Positions 1 to 7,007 are shown, counted from the first letter of the stretch. The stretch is DNA of 10,310 nucleotides from CAYFJO01 sp964343305 (GCA_964343305.1 CAYFJO010000396.1:1-10310), one strand, 5' to 3'. Made by a program: numbers and translations. The notes: a model not told the origin generated them from the sequence alone.

Positions 1-515
1 TTGGGCGTCACGCCCGCGCGCACTTCAGGCGGCATCGATTTGTCCATGCGATAGCCGTAGACTTCGCCGGACCCAATTGGCCAGCACCAAATATTGATTT
101 GCGATTTCCCTACGCCGCGCAAATAGATGCCCGAGTCGGCGTTGGGTAGTTTGATTTTGATATCCTTACCGCTGGAGTCCTGGACATGCGTTCCATCGGG
201 CAAGATGATCGGCATCGCATAGAGTCCGGTCGTCTCTTTGATTCGCCAATCGATTTTCAAGATAAAGTCGCCGTATTCTTTTTCACTCCACAAACTCTTG
301 TCGCGTCCGGGCGCTTCGCTGCGGGCGTCGTAATCAATCACACCATCTACAACCTTCCAGTGGCCGTTGTCACCTTCAGGCACAACCCAGCCGTCGAAGT
401 TCTTGCCGTTGAACAACGATACGAACCCGTCCTCATCCTGCCCGGATACGTCTTGGGACAACGTGTGCCATGCGAGCAAGCTGAGGGAAATCGATATCAT
501 CAATGCATGTTTCAT
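1..515 (-). CDS. DUF1080 / 3-keto-disaccharide hydrolase domain protein, secreted (N-terminal part; runs off the left edge)
   Basis: The gene starts at 515 and is still open at base 1, so only about 171 N-terminal residues are visible. After a short signal-like segment (MKHALMISISLSLLAWHTLS, residues 1-20) comes the DUF1080 signature: 'FVSLFNGKNFDGW' near residues 31-43, then a 'HWKVVDGVI' stretch, 'EYGDFILKIDWRI', and 'ADSGIYLRG' near residue 130. These match the concanavalin-like beta-sandwich of DUF1080, known as the 3-keto-disaccharide hydrolase domain. Family members are exported proteins thought to act on oxidised disaccharides or other glycans in the periplasm or outside the cell; the substrate here is unknown. 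A strong ribosome site (AAAGGAGA, 530-523) lies 7 bases before the ATG and fixes the start. A TAGAAT at minus 627-622 could be a -10 box but has no clear -35. The family assignment is firm and the enzymatic role is inferred from the family. Confidence 0.88.
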   Translation of the reverse strand, partial: MKHALMISISLSLLAWHTLSQDVSGQDEDGFVSLFNGKNFDGWVVPEGDNGHWKVVDGVIDYDARSEAPGRDKSLWSEKEYGDFILKIDWRIKETTGLYAMPIILPDGTHVQDSSGKDIKIKLPNADSGIYLRGVGKSQINIWCWPIGSGEVYGYRMDKSMPPEVRAGVTP

Positions 516-659
516 CGCGGAATCTCCTTTGAGGATTTCTAGTCGGATAACTTTGTCGGAACGGCAGATTCGCCAGATCGCATGCCAGCCGCCGCCACTC
601 TTTGGTGCTTTCATGCTCCTGATTCTAGCATTGAACGTGTGCGCGTACCAGAAAGTCGC

Positions 660-848
660 CTATTCGTCGGCCACGTTCAGATAGACTTTCAGCGCCGACT
701 TTTCCTCGACCAACAGACGCATCAATTCCTCGTAGCCATCGAGGCCATCGACCGGATTCGTCAAAATGCGTTCGGTGACGCCCAGATGCAGGCGAACCTT
801 TGCCATGCGCAATGCACCGATAGAAAAGGGCTTGCTGCACACACCCAA
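660..848 (-). pseudogene. Probable remnant: C-terminal tail resembling a zinc-type (medium-chain) dehydrogenase
   Basis: A minus-strand frame is open from a stop at 923-921 down to a TAG at 662-660. Its last 50 or so codons look strongly coding (rich in Leu, Val, Glu and Asp). The product ends with 'LRMAKVRLHLGVTERILTNP', then 'GLDGYEELMRLLVEEK' and 'ALKVYLNVADE'. The order 'short helix, (I/L)(V/L)T, acidic helix EELMRLL, ALKVYL' resembles the end of medium-chain dehydrogenases such as sorbitol or threonine dehydrogenases. No nucleotide- or zinc-binding part is present. The only candidate starts (TTG at 848, ATG at 806) have no ribosome site. The frame begins inside the 3' end of the 634-residue gene, in a different frame. 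I read it as the surviving tail of a dehydrogenase gene cut by rearrangement. A real small protein of unknown function, or a chance resemblance, cannot be excluded. Confidence 0.4.
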
Positions 849-907
849 CGATTTGATCGGGAATCCGTCTGAGGCGAGCGCGGATGAGTTCCTACCTGCC
901 GCACGTC

Positions 908-2812
908 TTAGCGTTTCTCTTCAAGCAATCGCCGAAACGTCGTGTAATAGTGGATCGCCAGGCCACGATAAGTTGCGAACCGCTCGAAGTACTGATCCGC
1001 CGCCTTCGCCTGCTCATGAAAGTCAGCCGTCGAGTTGTCAGCAAATGTCACTTTCGGCAACATCACAAACTGGGCCGAAAATCCCGGCCATGGATCGCGC
1101 GCACGGATGGCCGGGATTTCGTGATCGGCAAAGTGTTTCCACTGAGGCTGTCGCAGGACGGAATTCCGTATCTTTTCCATTTGGGGGCGGAGAGTATCGG
1201 CGTCGGGCAACTCGATAGACGTTGTTAGTATCGAAGTGATGCTGGACATCGACTCGACCACTTTCTCGCTCAGGTCTTTGTCCGCCGGCATTTCTAAACC
1301 AACGTGGATCCGCGCCCCGTCGTCAAACGTGCGTATGCGGCATCCTTCGTAACGGCCGCTGCGAAACAGTACGCCGTGCTTCTTGAGAATCTTGTCATGG
1401 AATTGATCCTTCTCGATGCCGAATGCGAACCAAACATCAACGGGTCGCTGGGCGAACGTTTCCACGCCCAGGTAGAGGTCCGCGCCCTGGACCTTGTCCG
1501 AGAATTGTAGAAGGTCGCGGCCCAGCGTGATCATGCCGTCCGCGCCGTCGGCACGGTCGCGATAGTTCATGATGCCAACATTGTCCAGCAGCTCGATGCA
1601 ATGCAGACTTGCCGCCTGCCGCTTGCCGTGGAAAGAAACGTCCGCTTGGGCACGCCCCGTATGTTCATCGCGATGGTGCCACCAAAACGGCAGGTCTACA
1701 CCGAACTGTACGTTTTTCTGCCGTCGAACTCGCCGCTGGCATTCGACGTTCAACTCCAGATATTCTTTGAGCAGTTGTTCACGTAATTCGTGGTCGCGCC
1801 AGTGCGGCAAAAGATAAGGTTCGTTGTCCAAATGAATGCCGTCGAAACGCTCGCGATCGCCTCCCACGTTGTTGAACTCCAAAACGGCGTCAATCAGCGA
1901 CAGCGGAATGTGATGCAACTCACGCCGGCAATAACTCGGATCGCCGTCCAAGGCATGTACGCTGATGCCGCGCCGATGCGCGTTTTTCAGAAACCGGCGA
2001 AGTTGCGTCACGCGCTGGAGCTGACAACCGACGTTGCCGCCATCGAGCCGCTTGAGCGTGTAATGCAGTTGAACCCATAGCACGCCGATGTTCTGAGCAT
2101 CGCAAAAGTCCAGCAACTCGTTTCGCCATTCTGCGTCGTATAACAAGCTGCGAGCTTTCCACACCCACATCGCACGCGGCTGGTCTGGCGATTGCCGTGG
2201 GAATTCGCTTTCGCTGCTGAGAAGGGTCTTTTGGTGCGGAAGCTTTTTGAAACTGAGATCGTCAATGAAGATGGTGTGTTCACCCGGCGTGGAGAATTCC
2301 AACGTCACGCCGCCAAGTTCGCTGAGCGACAGCGTGTGTCCCAGATCCAGGGGAACGATGACCTCCTGCCACTCGGTCGTCACGCCACGCGGTAAAACAC
2401 GTCCAACGTCGGCCAATTCCAGCGCGTCTTCTTTTTCGACCCAGCGACGGTCCGCGAGCTTGATCTTAAAACGCTCACCGCCTCGGCTTCCTTTCACCCA
2501 AAAGGAAAGAAAACGAAATCTTGTTGCGTTCAAATAACGAGGCTCGTCCGAATTCATGTCGAACAGGTGAATCCAAGCTCCACAAAACCCTTCATTTTTT
2601 TTGACCGCCGTGATTCGCAAGCTACGTCCAACCGGTCCGCGGCGAACCGTTGTGTCGCGCAAAATCGTCGCGTGTGACGGTGCGGCGTCAAACGAATTGC
2701 GATAACCGCCCAGTTGGTTTTGTACATCGTCATCGAACCGATCGACGACCAAGACGCGTTCCGCGGCGACGACGTTCAACGTGAGTAATCCGGCGATAAA
2801 CAAAGCTCGCAC
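908..2812 (-). CDS. Secreted protein: galactose-binding-like (CBM-type) domain plus TIM-barrel glycoside-hydrolase-like domain
   Basis: 634 residues with a signal peptide (about 1-17, cleavage near VVAA). Residues about 20-190 look like a carbohydrate-binding beta-sandwich: a 'VDRFDDD' opening, 'FLSFWVKGSRGGERFKIKL' (101-119), 'WQEVIVPL' (148-155) and a closing 'IFIDDLSF' (181-188), as in CBM11-like and galactose-binding-like folds. Residues about 213-455 look like a TIM barrel: 'MWVWKARSLL', 'IGVLWVQLHY', 'HRRGISVHALDGDPSY', 'FDGIHLDNEPY' (323-333), 'QFGVDLPFWW' (369-378), 'VGIMNYRDR' and 'LYLGVET' (446-452). Asp329, Glu331 and Glu451 sit at strand ends where retaining hydrolases keep catalytic acids; this is inference. 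Residues 456-634 match nothing I know. The start is GTG (2812-2810) with a weak AAAGGG at 2827-2822, which places the signal peptide correctly. I do not recognise a named GH family. A role in extracellular polysaccharide breakdown is inferred from the architecture and the nearby DUF1080 gene. Confidence 0.7.
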   Translation of the reverse strand: MRALFIAGLLTLNVVAAERVLVVDRFDDDVQNQLGGYRNSFDAAPSHATILRDTTVRRGPVGRSLRITAVKKNEGFCGAWIHLFDMNSDEPRYLNATRFRFLSFWVKGSRGGERFKIKLADRRWVEKEDALELADVGRVLPRGVTTEWQEVIVPLDLGHTLSLSELGGVTLEFSTPGEHTIFIDDLSFKKLPHQKTLLSSESEFPRQSPDQPRAMWVWKARSLLYDAEWRNELLDFCDAQNIGVLWVQLHYTLKRLDGGNVGCQLQRVTQLRRFLKNAHRRGISVHALDGDPSYCRRELHHIPLSLIDAVLEFNNVGGDRERFDGIHLDNEPYLLPHWRDHELREQLLKEYLELNVECQRRVRRQKNVQFGVDLPFWWHHRDEHTGRAQADVSFHGKRQAASLHCIELLDNVGIMNYRDRADGADGMITLGRDLLQFSDKVQGADLYLGVETFAQRPVDVWFAFGIEKDQFHDKILKKHGVLFRSGRYEGCRIRTFDDGARIHVGLEMPADKDLSEKVVESMSSITSILTTSIELPDADTLRPQMEKIRNSVLRQPQWKHFADHEIPAIRARDPWPGFSAQFVMLPKVTFADNSTADFHEQAKAADQYFERFATYRGLAIHYYTTFRRLLEEKR

Positions 2813-2943
2813 GAGTCCATACCCTTTCGGCGAGAGGCGGATAAATACCTCAGTGGGACGGACTGGAAATCCGTCTTCCTGATCGCGCTTAGTTTGTCGA
2901 AATACTCGTTTCGTTGCAATCTCGATGTGCGTTTCGGAAGCGA
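2813..2943. other. Short intergenic gap with a weak 6-bp hairpin, no clear terminator
   Basis: 131 bases separate two minus-strand genes. They contain one perfect 6-bp inverted repeat (GACGGA 2857-2862, TCCGTC 2870-2875, 7-base loop) that could be extended only by two G-T wobble pairs. No run of T follows it on the minus strand, so it is not a convincing terminator. The two genes may be transcribed together or separately; the sequence does not decide. Confidence 0.3.
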
Positions 2944-3759
2944 TTATCGTCGGCGAAGACGTTCGAACACGACTTCGATCGACGGCGAACGCGTGATGTC
3001 TTCAGGCAGCTTAGGAATCGCGTTTCCAGGCTTGAACACCTCCGGTTTTTGCGTCACGAGAAACACGACCTCGAATTTCGAACCATCGGGCGTTCGTGCA
3101 TTCCCGAATCGGGCCAACAGCCGGAAATGGTTATCATCCGTCATTTCCACCGGTTCTTGCGCCCACCACATGCTTCCAGGTTCCGTCGATCGAATGAGAA
3201 CAACCGGCCAGCCCTTGGTAGTGATCCGCCCGGTTAGCATTCCGATTCGTGACACGACTCCGTTGTCTTTGGGCTCGAGGATGACGTCTTTCTTGGACAC
3301 CTTGCCCGCGGAGGGCTGATAAAGCACTCGAATCTCACTCGATCGGGCCAGGTCTTCGGGGATCTCCTCCAGCGGTGCACCAGGCGGACATTGTTCCAAG
3401 TCTTTCACGTCTTTGATCAGCACGGCAACCAATTTGAATGGAGTGCCGACGGGAGTCTTGTCATTGCCAATACGTGTGGAACTGAGGTATTGGAATCGAT
3501 TCAAAACGGTCGCCGGTTGCTGTGCCCACCAAAAACTGCCGGGAATATCGGCACGAACCAGGACCAGTGGTTTACCGGGCACGGTCGTGGCGATCGAAAC
3601 CGCTTCGAGGCTGTCCACCTTGTCATCGGCCTTCGGAGAAAGGATGGCCAACTCCGGCTTTTTGTCCTCTTTCTTTTCGGCCTTCAGAATGTTGCCAGTG
3701 GAAAGAACAGCGATCGCGCACACGCTGCCAAGAAGCAGCCTTCTCGAATTGAGCTTCAT
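2944..3759 (-). CDS. Secreted hypothetical protein with two tandem 'PGS-WWAQ' repeats
   Basis: 271 residues with an export signal (about 1-27: MKLNSRRLLLGSVCAIAVLS, then TGNILKA). A Lys/Glu-rich stretch follows (28-35). The mature protein is an internal duplication of about 100 residues: repeat 1 is about 48-147 and repeat 2 about 168-266. Aligned landmarks are 'KPLVLVRADIPGSFWWAQQP' against 'WPVVLIRSTEPGSMWWAQEP', 'RIGNDKTPVGTPFKLVAVL' against 'RFGNARTPDGSKFEVVFLV', and 'EEIPEDLARSSEIRVLY' against 'PKLPEDITRSPSIEVVF'. The alternating hydrophobic pattern suggests two beta-sandwich (Ig-like) domains; this is inference. No catalytic motif is visible, so a binding or structural envelope role is more likely than an enzyme. 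The start is secure: ATG 3759-3757 with TAGGAGAT at 3773-3766. It ends 131 bases before the 634-residue gene on the same strand. Name and function are unknown to me. Confidence 0.72.
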   Translation of the reverse strand: MKLNSRRLLLGSVCAIAVLSTGNILKAEKKEDKKPELAILSPKADDKVDSLEAVSIATTVPGKPLVLVRADIPGSFWWAQQPATVLNRFQYLSSTRIGNDKTPVGTPFKLVAVLIKDVKDLEQCPPGAPLEEIPEDLARSSEIRVLYQPSAGKVSKKDVILEPKDNGVVSRIGMLTGRITTKGWPVVLIRSTEPGSMWWAQEPVEMTDDNHFRLLARFGNARTPDGSKFEVVFLVTQKPEVFKPGNAIPKLPEDITRSPSIEVVFERLRRR

Positions 3760-3988
3760 CGTGACATCTCCTAATTGGAATGATGGATCAGCCCCGATCG
3801 CCCCAGACTCGTTTTCACATCCGTGAGGCTATCATTTCTCCACCCACATTGGAACAGATTGAAGTTCCAAAACTTGTCGAATTAGGAAGTCGCAGTGTGG
3901 TTGTGACGAATCGCCAAACTTGGCCCTCCCGGCAAACCGTGCGCGTTGCGAAAGCGATTGGGATTGTGCCCGACGTACCGCGCGCATG
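3760..3988. other. Intergenic region upstream of the WWAQ-repeat gene
   Basis: Apart from the ribosome site at 3773-3766 and the terminator that begins at 3989, I see no gene here. Short open frames on both strands have no ribosome site and an unlikely composition. The promoter of the 2944-3759 gene should lie here, because an upstream terminator separates it from the BBP7 gene, but I cannot point to convincing -35 and -10 boxes. Confidence 0.35.
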
Positions 3989-4025
3989 AAAAAACCCCCG
4001 ACCAATCTGACGACTGATCGAGGGT
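3989..4025 (-). terminator. Rho-independent terminator of the BBP7 gene
   Basis: On the minus strand ACCCTCGATC (4025-4016) pairs over 10 positions, two of them G-T wobbles, with GGTCGGGGGT (4003-3994). Up to 4 further pairs are possible inside the 12-base loop. The stem runs into six T residues (3994-3989). It lies about 48 bases after the stop of the 540-residue gene. This is a textbook intrinsic terminator and isolates that gene from the genes downstream. Confidence 0.85.
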
Positions 4026-4072
4026 GTTTATCTGGAGAGATTTGACTGCAAGGATTCAAACGATGCCGTCAA

Positions 4073-5695
4073 CTAGAAGTTGTACTCGGCACCGAGGTAA
4101 ACACCATGCAGGATCAGGCTGCCGTTGGAGTCGATGTCCAAGGCGTCGTTGATGGCTCGCAGGTCCGGGTGGATCTGTTCGCCAGCCAAGGCAACTCCCG
4201 TGACCGCGACGGCTCGATAGCCAGCGGTCGCTTTCCAGCGGCACGAGATCTGATATTCGATCCCCGCGTTCATTTCGGCGAGAAACGAGAAGTCGTTTTT
4301 GTTGGCCGACAAATTCCAAGCAGTTCCCGCGAAAGGCCCGTTGTTGACAAACGCCGTGTTTCCGCCGCTGGTGATGCTCGTGCGATACGTCATGTGGTTG
4401 CCGTACATTCCAATCTTGGCACCGAGCGTCGCGCTGCATCGGCTGGACAAATAATATTTGCCATCACCGGAAATCTGAAAGCCCACGAGGTAGTTGTTCA
4501 CATCATGGAACCAATCCACCTGGTTCGTACCATTGTCGAACACAGTTCCCGTGCCGCCTTCTTTGGCCGAGAACAAAATATCCTCGCCAAACTGGAAGAA
4601 GCGGGCACCGAATCCCCAGTTGAAGGACGAACGTGGCTGGCCGCAGTTGCCCATCATCATGCTGCCAGAATAGTTCCAGAAATTCAATTCGACGTTGTGA
4701 AACTCGAAGTTCCGTCGAATGCGATGCGCGTCGGCGGCGTCTACCCAACCATCGACGGTGGCGTTGGCACCGATGTCCGGATCGAACATCGTGATCTGGC
4801 TCCAATCGTGGATGCCGTCCAAGTTGCCTGGGTTCGCCAGTGAAGCGGCTGCCAACGTGAATTCCTCTTGCCCAGGATAGATGCCCCAATAGACGCCTTC
4901 CCACGCCCATTGGCCGCATGCAAAGTAGCGGCCGAAGCGACCTTCGACACCGCCCGACCAGGACATCTCGGCGTCTTTGTTGTTGACCAGTTGGATGTGT
5001 TCGGTGGCCACGGTATTCTCGACGCTGAACGCGTAAAAGTTCTCGCGGTCGCGATTCATGATCAAAGCGTTTGCACCGCCAAACCAGCCACATCGATTCC
5101 CCATGTTGCCGTACGAGTAACCAAGGTCGTAGCCACTGCCATACGCGCCATATCCTGCTCCACCCATCATGCCACCGAGCCACGATCCGCCGCCGGCGTT
5201 GCAACCATAAGGCGATCTGGTCGAATTCATATATGTGCTGCCATACGGTGCTGCCATGTTGCAACCGCCGCCATGACCATTGCCAGCCATGCCCGAATGC
5301 TCCATGGTTCCGGCCGGAACGGGCTCTGGTGAATCTTGTCCTTGCGGCGTCATCTGGTAACTCGCAGCGCCATGGTGTTGCGGCGCGGCAGTGTATTGCT
5401 GTTGGGGCACATTTTGCGGTCCATGTTGCGTCGCGTAGCCGGACGCTGCCGCATTGTAGCCGGTCATCGTCCGTGTTGTTCGCTGCACACCACGTCGAGG
5501 TGGAATTTCAGCCGACGGTTGTGGCGGCGCCTGGTTGCCGTATTTGGCCGATGCCTGGGAGATGGGATAGCGATAGTTGTTATTCGGCATCGGCAGCAAC
5601 GAAGACGATTGATAATTCGTCTGTGCTGGGGCTTGCGAGCAAATGCACGCGCACGCCATGGCAACACTCAAGCCATGTACTAAGAGGGATTTCAT
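4073..5695 (-). CDS. BBP7-family outer-membrane beta-barrel protein
   Basis: 540 residues. The signal peptide is about 1-25 (MKSLLVHGLSVAMACACICS, then QAPAQ). Residues about 26-200 are low-complexity, rich in Gln, Pro, Gly, Ala, Tyr and Asn, with Gly-Tyr-Ser runs at 168-200 and Cys at 145 and 165. From about 203 the barrel begins ('CGWFGGANALIMNRDR', 202-217), followed by amphipathic strands such as 'AEMSWSGGVEGRFGRYF', 'WAWEGVYWGIYPG', 'FHNVELNFWNYSG', 'SFNWGFGARFFQFGEDILF' and 'SATLGAKIGMYGN'. The last strand is 'GVYLGAEYNF', ending in Phe as expected for assembly by the BAM machinery. The 'W-G-ARF-F-ED' block and the C-terminal 'GVYLGAEYNF' are typical of BBP7 proteins, a planctomycete-expanded barrel family of unknown cargo. 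The start is supported by TAAAGGAG (5710-5703). Between two terminators, it is probably a single-gene transcript. Confidence 0.87.
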   Translation of the reverse strand: MKSLLVHGLSVAMACACICSQAPAQTNYQSSSLLPMPNNNYRYPISQASAKYGNQAPPQPSAEIPPRRGVQRTTRTMTGYNAAASGYATQHGPQNVPQQQYTAAPQHHGAASYQMTPQGQDSPEPVPAGTMEHSGMAGNGHGGGCNMAAPYGSTYMNSTRSPYGCNAGGGSWLGGMMGGAGYGAYGSGYDLGYSYGNMGNRCGWFGGANALIMNRDRENFYAFSVENTVATEHIQLVNNKDAEMSWSGGVEGRFGRYFACGQWAWEGVYWGIYPGQEEFTLAAASLANPGNLDGIHDWSQITMFDPDIGANATVDGWVDAADAHRIRRNFEFHNVELNFWNYSGSMMMGNCGQPRSSFNWGFGARFFQFGEDILFSAKEGGTGTVFDNGTNQVDWFHDVNNYLVGFQISGDGKYYLSSRCSATLGAKIGMYGNHMTYRTSITSGGNTAFVNNGPFAGTAWNLSANKNDFSFLAEMNAGIEYQISCRWKATAGYRAVAVTGVALAGEQIHPDLRAINDALDIDSNGSLILHGVYLGAEYNF

Positions 5696-5719
5696 CGTTC
5701 GACTCCTTTACAGTTGAGG

Positions 5720-5766
5720 TCCATCTCATAGCCGAGGTCGAATCCAGCTTCGACATCGCAGATGGA
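5720..5766 (-). promoter_or_regulatory. Two-tier stem-loop in the leader of the BBP7 gene
   Basis: An outer 7-bp perfect pair (TCCATCT 5720-5726 with AGATGGA 5760-5766) encloses an inner 6-bp pair (GTCGAA 5737-5742 with TTCGAC 5749-5754, 6-base loop). It lies 25-71 bases upstream of the ATG, and about 10 bases separate it from the ribosome site. There is no T-run, so it is not a terminator. A role in mRNA stability or translation control is inference only. Confidence 0.4.
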
Positions 5767-5783
5767 TAAATTGGTAGGGTCGA

Positions 5784-5803
5784 CGAGGATGCTTGGATCC
5801 TCG
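5784..5803 (-). repeat. Perfect 7-bp hairpin upstream of the BBP7 gene
   Basis: CGAGGAT (5784-5790) and ATCCTCG (5797-5803) form a perfect inverted repeat with a 6-base loop, 18 bases beyond the two-tier stem-loop. No T-run follows on either strand. It may be a second leader hairpin or an operator; nothing in the sequence decides. Confidence 0.4.
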
Positions 5804-6027
5804 CACGATGGAGTCCGTTCCGAGTGTGACATCCGTAGTGTCAATATCACGAATCGACTCGCACGCCTCATCGAACCAAATACTTTTGGTGAAGTGGTCG
5901 AGAAATCTTAGAAGCTGCCCTGCCAATCAATACGGCCCGTCCAAGTAGAACGACACCGGCAACGTGAGGGGCGGTGGGCTGGCGATGAGAATTCGCACAG
6001 GTGGTGCAACCGCGATAACGGTCACGA
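5804..6027. other. Intergenic region between parA terminator and BBP7 leader
   Basis: No credible gene is visible. A TGACA-N7-TGTCA inverted repeat (5827-5843) overlaps a minus-strand TTGACA (5844-5839), a perfect -35 hexamer, but nothing like TATAAT lies 15-19 bases further on. The BBP7 promoter is expected somewhere here but is not identified. Confidence 0.3.
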
Positions 6028-6055
6028 AAAAGAGACGCGCCGAGTTCCGACGCGG
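6028..6055 (-). terminator. Rho-independent terminator of parA
   Basis: On the minus strand CGCGTCG (6055-6049) pairs with CGGCGCG (6043-6037) over 7 positions, one a G-T wobble, with a 5-base loop. It is followed by TCTCTTTTT (6036-6028). It begins about 12 bases after the ParA stop codon, so the ParA transcript ends here. Confidence 0.75.
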
Positions 6056-6067
6056 AAAGACGGCAAG

Positions 6068-6931
6068 TTAGGACGCCATTCTGCGTTTGGCAAGCGTGGG
6101 CGTTGCCTCTTTGGGTGACGTCGATTGGGCGGTTTGTTGCGCCTGTGGCATGGCCAAGACCTCGTCGGCCATTTTGCGGTAGTCGGCCGCTCCAGGAGAT
6201 CCCGGCGAGTACTCAAAGATCGATTGTCCGTAACTGGGGGCTTCGGCCAAGCGAATATTACGACGGATCTTGGTATCGAAAATATGGGCGTCATCCCAAG
6301 GACAGTTTCGCGATGTGCCTTGGCCAAGGAACTTGGTCACGTCGCCGGATACTTCCGCGGCCAGACGCGTCCCCGTTTCATACATGCAGAACATGACGCC
6401 GGTGAGTTTCAATTGCTGGTTGAGCCGCTTGGCGACGATGTCGATCGTCTTCATCAACTTGCTCAATCCGTGCAGTGCCAGAAAGTGAGGTTGGAGCGGC
6501 AGAAACACTTCATGGACCGTGGTCAGCGCGTTCAGCGTCAAAATGCCCAAGGACGGCGGACAGTCCAAAATCACGTAATCAAACTCAGCGGTGTCTTCTT
6601 GCATACGGTCGCTCAGAATGATCTCGCGACCAACTTCGCTGGCCAATTCCAATTCGACGGCGGCCAGGTCGAGTTGCGATGGGACGAGCCAGAGATTGTC
6701 GCCCGCCTGGTGACGGACATCTGCCAGCGCCGCGTCGCCGACCAGCACATTGTAGACGGACAGGTCGTTCTCACCCATCGCGAATCCTAAATGAAGCGAG
6801 GCATGGGCCTGCGGGTCCATGTCGATCACGCATACACGTTTGCCGGATTGGGCCAGTGCCGCGCTGAGATTCACCGCGGTGGTCGTCTTCCCAACACCGC
6901 CTTTTTGGTTGATGATGGCGATTGAACGCAT
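6068..6931 (-). CDS. parA: ParA/Soj-family ATPase (orphan, no parB in the window)
   Basis: 287 residues, a normal length for chromosomal ParA/Soj. The deviant Walker A motif 'KGGVGKTT' (10-17) carries both the signature Lys (Lys10) and the P-loop Lys (Lys15). 'VIDMDPQA' (35-42) is the Walker A' strand and 'DYVILDCPPSLG' (118-129) is Walker B. 'FDTKIRRNIRLAEAPSYGQS' (218-237) is the conserved C-terminal block. The last 25 residues are a Gln/Ser/Thr/Pro/Lys tail. Family members are ATP-dependent dimerising proteins that position chromosomes, plasmids or other cargo on the nucleoid. No ParB or parS is visible, so the cargo is unknown. The start at 6931 is chosen because the family begins right before 'IAIINQKGG' and GAAAGGAG lies at 6948-6941. 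A longer reading from 7060 adds 43 residues with no family match. The gene is divergent from the rhomboid gene. Confidence 0.93.
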   Translation of the reverse strand: MRSIAIINQKGGVGKTTTAVNLSAALAQSGKRVCVIDMDPQAHASLHLGFAMGENDLSVYNVLVGDAALADVRHQAGDNLWLVPSQLDLAAVELELASEVGREIILSDRMQEDTAEFDYVILDCPPSLGILTLNALTTVHEVFLPLQPHFLALHGLSKLMKTIDIVAKRLNQQLKLTGVMFCMYETGTRLAAEVSGDVTKFLGQGTSRNCPWDDAHIFDTKIRRNIRLAEAPSYGQSIFEYSPGSPGAADYRKMADEVLAMPQAQQTAQSTSPKEATPTLAKRRMAS

Positions 6932-6974
6932 AGTCCCAGACTCCTTTCGAGGACGAGCTGTCGACAAATGAAAT

Positions 6975-7007
6975 GCCGATCGAGGCGGGAGTATAGCGTT
7001 GATCGGC
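6975..7007 (-). promoter_or_regulatory. Possible parA promoter/operator: inverted repeat around a TATACT box
   Basis: GCCGATC (6975-6981) and GATCGGC (7001-7007) form a perfect 7-bp inverted repeat with a 19-base spacer. Within the spacer the minus strand reads TATACT (6995-6990), one mismatch from a -10 box, about 60 bases before the parA start. No good -35 is visible. A repressor site around the promoter, perhaps autoregulatory as in some ParA systems, is inference. Confidence 0.3.

Noticed and set aside
186..872. Several plus-strand frames at 186-542, 367-684 and 582-872
   Set aside because: They are antisense to the DUF1080 gene and the dehydrogenase remnant and show no start signal or recognisable motif.
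3780..3989. A 69-residue plus-strand frame and an antisense frame at 3832-4059
   Set aside because: Neither has a ribosome site or protein-like composition, and both run into or over the terminator region.
4106..4843. A 245-residue plus-strand open frame, and a similar one at 5071-5769
   Set aside because: Both lie antisense within the BBP7 gene and have no ribosome site or domain. They are by-products of its codon composition.
4503..5264. A 253-residue minus-strand open frame inside the BBP7 gene
   Set aside because: It is an alternative frame with extreme Arg/Trp/His content and no family match.
5827..5844. A perfect minus-strand TTGACA as the BBP7 -35 box
   Set aside because: No acceptable -10 hexamer lies 15-19 bases further on, so it is noted but not called as a promoter.
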